The notes under the pieces were generated by a model. The model did not search any database and was not told the DNA's origin. It was given only the letters and a program-made list of their open reading frames with translations. Shown in pieces: positions 18,138 to 27,900 of a DNA stretch of 33,489 nt. Within the stretch, counting starts at the first letter, position 1; each line of letters starts with the position of its first letter. The stretch comes from a virus, in IMG/VR virus record IMGVR_UViG_3300030103_000898, positions 1 to 33,489 of that record. One strand, given 5' to 3'. A program made the position numbers and the translations under genes.

Positions 18138-18950
18138 ATGGCGAATACAATTGATACCGCCTTTATTAAGCAGTTTGAATCAGAGGTACACATGGCTTAT
18201 CAGCGCATGGGTTCTAAACTGCGGAACACTGTGCGTACTGTGTCAAGTGTACGTGGTAACACTGTTCGTTTCCAAAAGATTGGAACAGGCTCTGCTTCAA
18301 CTAAATCACGCAATGGTTTGATCACACCAATGGAGCTAACACATACAAATGTCGAAGCTACCATGACTGATCATTATGCTGCTGAGTACATCGACAAGTT
18401 AGATGAGCTGAAAACCAACATTGATGAGCGTCAAGCTGTAGCTAAGTCTGCTGCCGCTGCTCTCGGTCGTAAGACTGACGAGTTACTTGTAACTGCAATG
18501 GATGCTGGTGCTAACTCAACACAGATCAACGACACTTCTGGTGCGCTTGTAAAAGCTGATCTATTGACTCTGTTTGAAACATTTGGCGCGGCTGATATTC
18601 CAGAAGATGGCGGTCGCTATCTTGCTATGCATCCTGCGGGTTATGCAGATTTGTTTGCTATTACTGAGTTTGCTTCAAGCGACTTTGTTGGCGAACAGAA
18701 CCTGCCATTTGCAGGTGGTATGACAATGAAAGAGTTCTTGGGCTTCAAGATCTTCTCAACGTCAGCCGTTACTGGCGGCAAAAACCTCGCTTATCACACA
18801 TCATCTGTTGGTCTTGGTATTGGTTCAGACGTAAGCACTGAGCTAAACTATGTACCAGAGCGTGTGTCACACCTTGCAACATCCATGATGTCAATGGGTG
18901 CAGTTGTTATTGATAGCAACGGCATCTATGAAGTCTTGGATAACAACTAA
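18138..18950 (+). CDS. Major capsid protein
   Basis: A protein of 270 residues, with GAGAGGA nine bases before ATG. The start ANTIDTAFIKQFESEVHMAYQRMGSKLRNTVRT and the central ADLLTLFETFGAADIPEDGGRYLAMHPAGYADLF, followed by MKEFLGFKIFSTSAV, are typical for compact HK97-fold capsid proteins of small marine podoviruses. It comes right after the scaffold region and before the tail tube, as expected. Its codon use and GC at third positions look more polished than in neighbours, in line with high expression. It forms the icosahedral shell. Confidence 0.85.
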   Translation: MANTIDTAFIKQFESEVHMAYQRMGSKLRNTVRTVSSVRGNTVRFQKIGTGSASTKSRNGLITPMELTHTNVEATMTDHYAAEYIDKLDELKTNIDERQAVAKSAAAALGRKTDELLVTAMDAGANSTQINDTSGALVKADLLTLFETFGAADIPEDGGRYLAMHPAGYADLFAITEFASSDFVGEQNLPFAGGMTMKEFLGFKIFSTSAVTGGKNLAYHTSSVGLGIGSDVSTELNYVPERVSHLATSMMSMGAVVIDSNGIYEVLDNN

Positions 18951-18964
18951 GGAGGGTTAAGAAA

Positions 18965-19228
18965 ATGGCATTTTCTTCAGCAGGTCTTAGTCGTATGGCA
19001 GGTGGCGGTGGTCATAACCTTTGGTTTTATGACTCAACAGATGCCATGACTGCTGTACGAGTATCTGGTTATTTTAATGATGCAGCTAATATGCTTAATG
19101 TTGGTGATGCTATCTTTGTATTAGATAGCGATGCGCCTACACTAAGTGTAGCTCTTGTTTTATCAAATACTGGTTCAGTAGTTGATATTTCAGATGGCAC
19201 AGCAATTACTGTAACAGATTCTGACTAA
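18965..19228 (+). CDS. Small capsid-associated hypothetical protein
   Basis: A protein of 87 residues with GGAGGG ten bases upstream. It is Gly/Asp/Ser-rich and beta-like: LSRMAGGGGHNLWFYDSTDAMTAVRV, then GDAIFVLDSDAPTLSVALVLS and DGTAITVTDSD. Very similar small beta proteins sit right behind capsid genes in many podoviruses and siphoviruses; it may be a head decoration or stabilising protein. Assignment is positional. A hairpin follows its stop. Confidence 0.55.
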   Translation: MAFSSAGLSRMAGGGGHNLWFYDSTDAMTAVRVSGYFNDAANMLNVGDAIFVLDSDAPTLSVALVLSNTGSVVDISDGTAITVTDSD

Positions 19229-19235
19229 AGGAATT

Positions 19236-19267
19236 GGGGAAGGTTAAGGTATCAACTTACCTTCCCC
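19236..19267. terminator. Hairpin between capsid unit and tail genes
   Basis: GGGGAAGGT (19236-19244) and ACCTTCCCC (19259-19267) form a perfect 9-bp stem with a 14-base loop, just after the small capsid-associated gene and before tail tubular A. No T-run follows. It may act as an attenuator, letting more capsid than tail mRNA form, or as a processing or stabilising end. Confidence 0.55.
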
Positions 19268-19276
19268 ATACGAAAC

Positions 19277-19870
19277 ATGGCAGTAACAAGCACAACAGCA
19301 AACTCACCAATAGACATATGTGCGAGAGCATTAATTCTTATTGGCGCTGATACAATTTCATCATTTGCTGATAATACAACGGAAGCACTAGTTGCTTCCA
19401 ATATGTATGAGGACGTTGCAAGAGCTAGTCTTGTAAACTCACGTTGGCGTTTTGCAACTAATCAAGCTGTTTTGAATTTGTTGTCTGATGCACCAACAGG
19501 CAGATATGATAAAGCATATCAATTGCCATCAGATCTATTGATGCTTCATGCAGTTACTGTTGAAGATCTTCCAATAGAATATCAAATATATGGCGATAAA
19601 ATATTTGCTGATACTGATAGCGCAGATGTTCTTGTGGCTGATTATTCTTATAGAGCAAATGAAAAAGACTGGCCTTCATACTTTACAATAGCTGTTGAGT
19701 ATGCGCTTGCTGTTGTATTTGCAACATCAATTGCTAGGGATGCAACGCTTGCTTCTTTAATGAAAGAGCAGGGCAGAGAATCTATGGCAAAAGCTAGAAG
19801 TTTGGATTCACAGCAACAAACCTCTAGAAAACTAACAACATCGAGGTTTATTGCTGAAAGGCGAAGCTAA
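19277..19870 (+). CDS. Tail tubular protein A (T7 gp11-like)
   Basis: The protein has 197 residues, the normal length. The N-terminus has the family's SPIDICARALILIGADTISSFADNTTEALVASNMYEDVARASLVNSRWRFAT, and the middle RYDKAYQLPSDLLMLHAVTV. It forms the adaptor ring between portal and nozzle. It ends at a one-base overlap with the tail tubular B gene. Confidence 0.88.
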   Translation: MAVTSTTANSPIDICARALILIGADTISSFADNTTEALVASNMYEDVARASLVNSRWRFATNQAVLNLLSDAPTGRYDKAYQLPSDLLMLHAVTVEDLPIEYQIYGDKIFADTDSADVLVADYSYRANEKDWPSYFTIAVEYALAVVFATSIARDATLASLMKEQGRESMAKARSLDSQQQTSRKLTTSRFIAERRS

Positions 19871-22134
19871 TGCCTAGAATTCTAGTTCCGCTTACAAACT
19901 TTCAATTCGGTGAAGTTAGTCCATCACTTATTTCAAGAACCGATACTAAAGTATATCCAAACTCAGCAAAGACTGTAACTAACTTTTTGTTGCGTAATGA
20001 AGGTGGTTTAGTAAAACGATTTGGGTCAAAACGTATCTATGAATTCGATACAACATATGACTCTACAAAAACACAGCAGCATAGATTAGTCCCCTTTATA
20101 TTTTCTGATGATGAGCGATATATAATCTCCCTTGAAAACGCCAAGATTCGTTGTTTCAAGATTGACCCGTCTACTGGCGCAATAACTTTGGTAGAAACTA
20201 TCACTGCCGATGTTGATACAAATGCAGTGCCATTCTCAGACTCAATCTTACAAGAATTAAACTTTGCACAGTCTGGTGATATTATGTTTATCACACATCA
20301 GACATTTAAAATGCGTAAGCTAGTAAGAACTGGTTTGAATAATTTCCAACTAGAGGTCTTTGCATTTGAGGGAAGCGCTGATGGTTTTAGAACTAATCAG
20401 CCATATTATTCATTTCAAAGCGTTGGTGTTACATTAGATCCATCAAAGACATCAGGCACTGGCGCAACGCTCACAACTAGTTCTGCTTACTTTGATACAA
20501 CAGGAAGTCAATCTGGTGGCAACTATCCGAACTCAAAACATATTGGAGTAATTCTTAGATACCATGATAATGAGATTGAAATAAAATCAGTACAATCAGC
20601 TACCCAAGCAACTGGCGATATTACTGATGAGCTAACAGTTCATCTTGATACAAACGCAATTGAAACAACAGATGGCATTGCAGATATTGAAATTACATTC
20701 CCGCTACATGGTCTTACTGTAGGAGATTCAATAACTATTGCTCATGCAGGGGCTGTTGGAGGAATTACTTCAGGCCAAATAAATGGAACAAGATCTGTAC
20801 AAGAAGTGCGGAATGAGAATGTTATTGTTGTTACCGCTGGATCAAATGCAAATGATTCTGCGATCGGGGGAGGTACTCCAAAGATAACAACACATGCTCC
20901 AACAACAGCGTGGGGAGAACAATCATACTCTGAACTGAGGGGATTTCCTGCTGCTGTTACATTCCATGAAAACAGACTTTGGTTTGGCGGAACTTTAGGA
21001 CAACCTGACGGTCTTTGGAGCAGCAAGATATCAGAGTATTTTAATTTTGATACAGGCGATGGTCAGGATGACGAAGCTATTAGTTTAACGCTTTCTATTG
21101 GTGAGATTAACACTGTTCGTCACATTATATCTAATCGTGATTTGCAAGTGTTTACTTCAACATCTGAGTTTTATATACCTGCGTTTTCTGAAAAACCTAT
21201 CACGCCAACTAATGCTCAGATTAAAAGGCAAACTCCGTTTGGAGCGGAGTTTGTAAAACCTTACTCATTTGATGGCGCAACACTTTATGTACAGCGTCAT
21301 GGAGATATGATTCGTGAGTTTGTTTATGATGATAGTGAAGGGGCTTATGTTTCTAATGCCGTTTCTACATTATCTTCACATATGATTACAGATGTTGTGC
21401 AAGCTACAGTATTACGCGGCGCAATCAATAGACCTGAATCTTATGCTTTATTTTTAAATAGCGATGGTACTATAGCTGTATTTACATCTAATAGGGCTGA
21501 ACAAAGAGCAGGTTGGTCTAAGTTTACAACAGATGGTAAGTTCCATTCTATTTGCACAATAGATGAACGTGTATTTTTTGTTGGAGCTTATGATACTGGT
21601 GCTGGCACAACTAAGTTTGTATTGAATGAGTTTGACTCATCTTTGAATCTTGATTTTGCAAATACGTTTTCGGGCACTGCTGGTGTGTTTGATGTTTCTT
21701 CACATTTTGCTAATGGTGCAACTGTGGATGTTATTAATGGCACAGACTATCTTGGTCAGTTTACAGTTTCTGGCGGCAATGTAGATGTTTCTGCTGTAGC
21801 AAGTATTACAAGCGCAGAGATTGGTTATAAGTTTAATGTTGAGGCTGAGACACTTCCAATTGATGCACAGGTTGCTGGTGGCCCATTGACAGGCAATCCA
21901 CGCTCAGTAAATCGTGTAATATTAGATTTGTTAGATACATTGTCAGTGAGTGTAAATAATAAAGAACTTATTATAAGAACTGTATTAGATGATTTTAGTT
22001 TAGACAGAACACCTGTAGACGGCAAAAAAGAGTTTCGATTGCTTGGGTATAGCAAAGATCCAACTGTTAAGATAACTCAATCAGCACCGCTTTCATTGCA
22101 GGTTAATGGCATCATTGCGGAGGTTACATTCTAA
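19870..22134 (+). CDS. Tail tubular protein B (T7 gp12-like)
   Basis: The protein has 754 residues, close to the family norm. It opens with PLTNFQFGEVSPSLISRTDTKVYPNSAKTVTNFLLRNEGGLVKRFGSKRI, the hallmark start of podovirus tail nozzle proteins. Later landmarks are FHENRLWFGGT, an aromatic YFNF after a GLWSSK motif, and GEINTVRHIISNRDLQVFTSTSEFYI. It is beta-propeller-like and forms the end of the tail; the fibre N-terminus attaches to the A/B junction. Overlaps both neighbours by one base. Confidence 0.9.
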   Translation: MPRILVPLTNFQFGEVSPSLISRTDTKVYPNSAKTVTNFLLRNEGGLVKRFGSKRIYEFDTTYDSTKTQQHRLVPFIFSDDERYIISLENAKIRCFKIDPSTGAITLVETITADVDTNAVPFSDSILQELNFAQSGDIMFITHQTFKMRKLVRTGLNNFQLEVFAFEGSADGFRTNQPYYSFQSVGVTLDPSKTSGTGATLTTSSAYFDTTGSQSGGNYPNSKHIGVILRYHDNEIEIKSVQSATQATGDITDELTVHLDTNAIETTDGIADIEITFPLHGLTVGDSITIAHAGAVGGITSGQINGTRSVQEVRNENVIVVTAGSNANDSAIGGGTPKITTHAPTTAWGEQSYSELRGFPAAVTFHENRLWFGGTLGQPDGLWSSKISEYFNFDTGDGQDDEAISLTLSIGEINTVRHIISNRDLQVFTSTSEFYIPAFSEKPITPTNAQIKRQTPFGAEFVKPYSFDGATLYVQRHGDMIREFVYDDSEGAYVSNAVSTLSSHMITDVVQATVLRGAINRPESYALFLNSDGTIAVFTSNRAEQRAGWSKFTTDGKFHSICTIDERVFFVGAYDTGAGTTKFVLNEFDSSLNLDFANTFSGTAGVFDVSSHFANGATVDVINGTDYLGQFTVSGGNVDVSAVASITSAEIGYKFNVEAETLPIDAQVAGGPLTGNPRSVNRVILDLLDTLSVSVNNKELIIRTVLDDFSLDRTPVDGKKEFRLLGYSKDPTVKITQSAPLSLQVNGIIAEVTF

Positions 22135-22577
22135 TGTTTCAATTCTTTCTAGCTGGTGCATCTGTAATAAGTGCATATAGTCAAATGCAAGCTGGTAGAG
22201 CCGCGCAAGCGGCGGCTAATGCAGAAGCATTGCAGTTTGAACAGGAACGTCGTCAGAATGAAATTATAACAGCACAAAGGCATGTTGACCGTCTTGCTCA
22301 ATATGATGCTGCTCGTGCTAATAATGCAGCTTGGTTTGCATTTAGCGGTAGAGATATAAGTGACAGATCAGTAAAGGCATTTATGGATAAACAGCGAGAA
22401 GTTGCTTATACAGATGTTTCTCGCTCAGATACTCAAGGATATGCCGAAAGTGCACAGTTAGCTATGCAAGCACAGTTAGCAAGAACACGTGGTGTTATGG
22501 CAAGAAGAACAGCAAACATACAAGCATTGTCAACTCTAGCATCAGGTCTGTATCAATATGAAACAGTAAGAGTTTAA
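22134..22577 (+). CDS. Internal virion protein B-like (T7 gp14-like)
   Basis: A protein of 147 residues. It has a short hydrophobic start (MFQFFLAGASVISAYSQMQAG) and an Ala-rich helix (AAQAAANAEALQFEQERRQNE), then NNAAWFAFSGRDISDRSVKAFMDKQREVAYTDVSR, which is the conserved gp14-type block. In T7 this ejected protein enters the outer membrane as the first part of the DNA channel. Its position directly before two very large internal proteins fits. Confidence 0.75.
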   Translation: MFQFFLAGASVISAYSQMQAGRAAQAAANAEALQFEQERRQNEIITAQRHVDRLAQYDAARANNAAWFAFSGRDISDRSVKAFMDKQREVAYTDVSRSDTQGYAESAQLAMQAQLARTRGVMARRTANIQALSTLASGLYQYETVRV

Positions 22578-22578
22578 T

Positions 22579-24984
22579 ATGGCGGTTATAAGAGAAAAAC
22601 GACAGTTTCAAAATAGACGTATTGGTATTGTAAGAAGCGATACTGGTGCAGAAAATTATTATAAAACTATATCAAATGCTGCTGACACATTAACTGAAAT
22701 TGCATTTAAAGAAGCTGGAAGGGTTGCGCAAAAAGAAGGAAAAGAACTAGCAGAGTCTGCATCAACTAAAAGTCTCCGTACAATTAATCCTGAAACTGGC
22801 AAGCCTCAAGCATACAATGTTCCAGAAAACTTTGGTTCAGTAGCAGAAGCGGCATATGAAGAAGTTCTTGATCGTAGATTTATTTCAGATATTGACCAAC
22901 AAATAAAGGATCGCGGCAGAGAGCTTGCTTTAAAATATCAGAATGATCCAAAGGGTGTAGAAAAATACGGTCAGGCAATGGAAGATTATGTTGCCCAGAT
23001 GATCAATCCAAAAAACTCTGGCGGTCTTAATGAGCGATTTACAAATATAATACGAGACACTGGGGCTGCATTTATTGCTAGCACTAAGTTTAACCTTATG
23101 TCTCAACGTGCAGCAGTTGTTCAAAATCAATTACGTGATGGGCTGATCCAAGATTCTGTCAATGGCAGAGAAGCAATTAATGATGTGATTGCATCTGGAA
23201 GCGCTAGTGATATTCAGTTTGTTGGTGTTAAAGAAGGTGAACGTGAACTAACAACAACAGTACAGCTTATGATAGACACAGAAATTGCGCGTCAAGATGC
23301 TGGTCTTGAAGCTGGAATATTAACTCAGCCGCAATATGAAGCTAATGTAAATCAAATATTAACTGCTCTACCAGAAGGCATATTAAATACAACCCTTAAC
23401 TATGATTCATTGTATGTGGATGATAATGGAAATCAACAGCGCATGACAAAAGATGTTGCTCTAATAATTGAAGATGCTCTTAATACTGGCAATATTTCAA
23501 AAGATTTGCCTAAATCTTTAGTGCCGCAAATAAAAAATATTCTTGAGTCAGATGGATATATTAGAAACAAATCTACATTACAACAAAAAGCTCGGTTGTT
23601 GCGAACAGGACTTGGCAACAGAGAATCACAGGTTGCAGAAGCAACTAAATTAGATGCAGCTATTTTGCAACTTAATGACGAAGATTTTGTAGTTGATATA
23701 AAAGATCCAAATATAAAAAAAGCAGCAGATGTATCAATTGCAATAAGTGAGAAATTAGATGATCCACTTAATGCAAATATGGGTGCTTATTTTTCTAGCC
23801 CTGAATCAACAAATGTTGATGCGCCTTGGAAATTTTATCTAATGGATAAAAATGTAATTAGTGATGGAATGAATCTATCATTAAAAAGATTGGCTAGACT
23901 TGAAAGAATGACAAATGATGAAATGAGAACATTACTTGGTCATTATGATTATATGTCTAATGCAATGATAGGTAGCTCAGTTATTGATATGAGTCAAAAT
24001 TCTGAACTAACTGGAGAAGAGCATGCTTTTCTTAGATCATTAAATAAAATTGTTAAAATTACTGGCTCTGAAGATATTGTCGCAGTTGCTTCATCATTAA
24101 AAGAAAATATGCAAAATGAAAAAATTGTAAATGAAAGAGTAAAAACAATATTAGAAGCCAAAGGAACAGAAGGTGCTGAAAGCGTATTAACTAGATATTT
24201 GCAAGAAGAATTTGGCACTGACAGATATATGGTTGAATTAGCAAGACCATATGTAAAGCATTTAATTATGGGCGGTGTACAGAAACAAGACTTAGATAAC
24301 GCCATGAACGAAATGTTTGAGTCATCTTATGTTGATACCGATGGTATTGTTGTAGATCGTTATAATCCTCAAGTTGCAAAATCTATGTTTGCAACAAAAA
24401 GAATATTGCCATCTGATAAAGACAGATCTGTATTTTATAAAAATGCACAAGAATATATTAATCTAAAAAGTGGTGGGAATTTTGCTCTTGGTGAAAACTT
24501 GGTTGGGATTGAAAGAAACCGACAGATAAAACTTGTGCCCACAACTGTTAATCCGTTGCAACCTGACATGTTAGGAATAGAATATACTATTATTGATGAG
24601 TCTCAAGTTATTGCTGGTGAAGCAAAAGAATTAAAACGAACATCATCGTTACCAACATTTCAGTATATAGCTCATTATATTGATGATAATGGGGAATTGA
24701 GGCCAATTCGTAATAAAAACGGTGGACTAATATTTGTTGGAACTGAATTAGCTCAAGATGAAATAGCAATGGTGCGTAAAACAGAATCAGAAGATGCATT
24801 GCGTTATTCAAATGAACAGGTTTTAAGAAAACTCCAGCTTCAAAAAAGAACTCGTACAAACGTAAAAGCCTTAAAGCGATCATTTGGTGGCCCTGTAAAA
24901 CCTGATAAATTGCCAACACAGCCTAGACCGTTTGTTGGATCAAAAGCATCAATGCCAGATGAGATGAGTGGTGATGTCAATTAA
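22579..24984 (+). CDS. Internal virion (ejection) protein, T7 gp15-like
   Basis: A protein of 801 residues, close to T7 gp15 length. It starts with basic and helical segments (REKRQFQNRRIGIVRSD), then ISNAADTLTEIAFKEAGRVAQKEGKELAESAS, which recurs in podovirus gp15-like proteins. The body is long alpha-helices with few motifs. It would form the middle of the ejection channel in the periplasm with the gp14-like and gp16-like proteins. Codon use is more AT-rich than in the capsid gene. The 3' end overlaps the next gene by 11 bases. Confidence 0.75.
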   Translation: MAVIREKRQFQNRRIGIVRSDTGAENYYKTISNAADTLTEIAFKEAGRVAQKEGKELAESASTKSLRTINPETGKPQAYNVPENFGSVAEAAYEEVLDRRFISDIDQQIKDRGRELALKYQNDPKGVEKYGQAMEDYVAQMINPKNSGGLNERFTNIIRDTGAAFIASTKFNLMSQRAAVVQNQLRDGLIQDSVNGREAINDVIASGSASDIQFVGVKEGERELTTTVQLMIDTEIARQDAGLEAGILTQPQYEANVNQILTALPEGILNTTLNYDSLYVDDNGNQQRMTKDVALIIEDALNTGNISKDLPKSLVPQIKNILESDGYIRNKSTLQQKARLLRTGLGNRESQVAEATKLDAAILQLNDEDFVVDIKDPNIKKAADVSIAISEKLDDPLNANMGAYFSSPESTNVDAPWKFYLMDKNVISDGMNLSLKRLARLERMTNDEMRTLLGHYDYMSNAMIGSSVIDMSQNSELTGEEHAFLRSLNKIVKITGSEDIVAVASSLKENMQNEKIVNERVKTILEAKGTEGAESVLTRYLQEEFGTDRYMVELARPYVKHLIMGGVQKQDLDNAMNEMFESSYVDTDGIVVDRYNPQVAKSMFATKRILPSDKDRSVFYKNAQEYINLKSGGNFALGENLVGIERNRQIKLVPTTVNPLQPDMLGIEYTIIDESQVIAGEAKELKRTSSLPTFQYIAHYIDDNGELRPIRNKNGGLIFVGTELAQDEIAMVRKTESEDALRYSNEQVLRKLQLQKRTRTNVKALKRSFGGPVKPDKLPTQPRPFVGSKASMPDEMSGDVN

Positions 24985-27900
24985 TCCTTGGGAAACAACC
25001 GAACCCACATTCATTGAGTCAAGTGTAGCTCGTAGACGTCCCTTACAGCGTATACAAGAGCCTGAGTTTTTTGCTGACACATTACCAGCGGCACTAGGCT
25101 ATCAATACATGCCAATGTTCAATGCTGTAAAAAATGCAATAAAATATGGAACAGAGGTACAGCAAGGATACAATCCTCTTAATGATGTAGACGGTTATGA
25201 AGAATATAAACATCATCTGATGAATGCTGTTAGTGAAGATCATATGATTGATTTAAAGTTTCAGCTTGATGAAAATAAAAAACGTAGACAAGTACTGGCT
25301 GATTCATCATTCTGGGCAAATCTTGGTGCTGGTGTATTTGATCCAATCAACTTAGTAGCATTACCTTTTGGTGGTGCGGCGGCTACTGCTGGTCGTCAGT
25401 TCTTACGCACTGGCGCTGGTGTTGGAACAGTTCAAGCTGGGTTAGAATTAGCGAGAGCGCCTTTTGATCCATTAGCAACTAAGCAAGAAGTTGCAATTAA
25501 CATTGGCTCTGCATTTGTTATTGGCGGTGCTATTGGAACGCTAGCAACTATACCAGCAAGAAGACAAGCGGCGGCAATACGCAAAACAGAAGAAGATGTT
25601 ATTGAATACACAAAAGCCTTAGAGGGTTTTACTGCTGAAGATGTTGTTGTTATTGGACAAAGAGAATCTAGAAAGCTGGGCAAGGCGAGTAAAACTGAAC
25701 TTGATGAGCTTGAAGTACAAATACCAAAAGACTTGGAAGGTGTTGCCAAAGGTTTAGCTGATGCAGATAAAAACTTTGGGTTGCAAAAAATAACAGGCGA
25801 AGAACGTGATAGCGCGATTAGTGGATTAAATAATCGCAAAGCACAACTTGAACAACGTCTAACAGAAGTAAAATACGAACAGCGCATGCGCCGCGCTGAA
25901 GAAATACAAGGCATAGAAAAAGTAGCAGAGGATGGCTTTAACCTACCTGCCAATGCATTTACTGATTCATGGCTGTATAAGGGCGTTACAACAGGCATGA
26001 AGCGTATCTTGCAGGGTGACCTACCTCAAACAGTTAAAGCCACTGCTGTAAAGCTAGCGGGCGATAGTGGCGTATTGCTTCGATTAAACCAATATGGCAT
26101 GGCTACACCAAAGTCTGTGTATCAATACTCGCAAACAAGAAATGGTGAGTGGCTTAAAGTATACACAGGAATGCTACAGCAGTTTGGTGAGCATACGAAA
26201 AAAGGTTATTTGCAAGTTGGCGATGTAAATCTTTCTAATATCGATGGTTCGTTTTCTGCTTATCTAAAAGAAGTAAATCGCAAATACATTAATGGTGTTG
26301 AGCCAACTACAACTGCTGAAAAAGAATCTATTCAAGCGCTTAGAAGTTTTTACAAAACTTGGGAAGATCGACTGAAAGAAGTTGGTTTGATTGGCGATGT
26401 AAAGCGTTTACAGCGTAGCATTCTGCAAAAAGAACGCGACTTGATGGATATTCAAGACAAGATCGATGAGCTTGAAGCATCTTTTGATACAGGCCCAAAA
26501 CAAGGTGGCACTAAAAAACAGTTTGATTATTTACAAAGATTGAGAGAACGCTTTGACAAAAAAGAACAAGCTCTACGCGAAGATGAGATGAGCTTGCAAT
26601 TTGCAAAAGACACAACTGTTACACCTGTTGGTGAGGAACTTATGTTCCCACGTTATTGGAACAGGGATGCTATTCGTGAGAACAGGCAACAGTTTGAAAA
26701 AATATTAGCAGATCACTTTGAAGAACATAATGTGATTTATGTTCCTAACGAATCTGTTAATCGTCCAGTATCTAACTTTATTGATATGTCTAATGAGGAT
26801 TTGATTAGACGTTTAGGTAAAGATTTTAATGTAAACAAAGTAGTAGATGGCATAGAAGCTATTGATAAGATTAAACAACATCATCCAAGTGGTGCATTAG
26901 GAATGCACATGTACTTTGATAATGAAGCTGGCATCGTGTATATTGACAAAGCTGGCGCTTACAGGAAGTACAAAAGATTCCAAGAAGCATTGCGCGATAA
27001 GCAAGCAGCATATGAAAAGAACGATGCTTTTGGTGCAAAGAGCGACTTCAATGATGAAGTTTATCATCATAATGCGTTTATGTTGAATAACTCAGATGCA
27101 TTTAGATCATACAGAGACTATGCAGACTTTGTTCTGTTGCATGAGTTTCATCACGGTACACTAAAGCGTAGATACAAAGAAGATAATGTAAGCTATGAGA
27201 TGCGTGTAAACGAAGCCGCGCTTGAGTTTATGAAGCAACAGCATCTAGCTATGCGTAAAACATCACCACGCTTTATTAGACAGGAGCTAGACAACAGCAG
27301 ACCTGCTGTAGAAGCAAGAGCCAAAGAAGCTGTGGACAATATTCTTGGCATGGCTGATCCAGCTAATGACATGAATGCATTTTATGGTGCTGGCAGATCA
27401 AAGCATTTTCGTCACAGATCATTAGATATACCAAATGCAAAAGTATTAGATTACATACAGAATGATCCACTAGCAGTAATGAGAGCATACACTCAACGTG
27501 TTGCGCCTCAGTATGAGTTTGCCAAGATGTTTAACGGCAAATCTATTGATGAGGTTCTTGATGATGTTGAGACAGATATGTTTGATGCTGGCAAATCTAT
27601 GAATCAGATAAATGCAACGCGCAAAGACATACTGCATTTATATGATCGTGTTGTAGGTACAGTGTTGCGTGAACCGCACTCATGGGATCAGCGTATAGCT
27701 ACAGTACTTAGAGACTTTGCACAGCTAAATTATCTTGGTTCTGCTGGTTTCTCTACACTGCCTGATTTTGCTAAAATTATGATGGAGCATGAACTTAAAG
27801 ATGTATTCAAGTCTTTGTTTGCTACATTGAGTGATGGTCGTGTACGCATGTCAGCTATGGAAGGCAAGCTGGCTGGTGAAATATTAGAGATAATCCAAGG

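Noticed and set aside
25432-25998. Leftward 188-codon ORF in the giant internal protein gene
   Set aside because: Serine-rich antisense shadow of a confidently coding frame, no ribosome site and no promoter.
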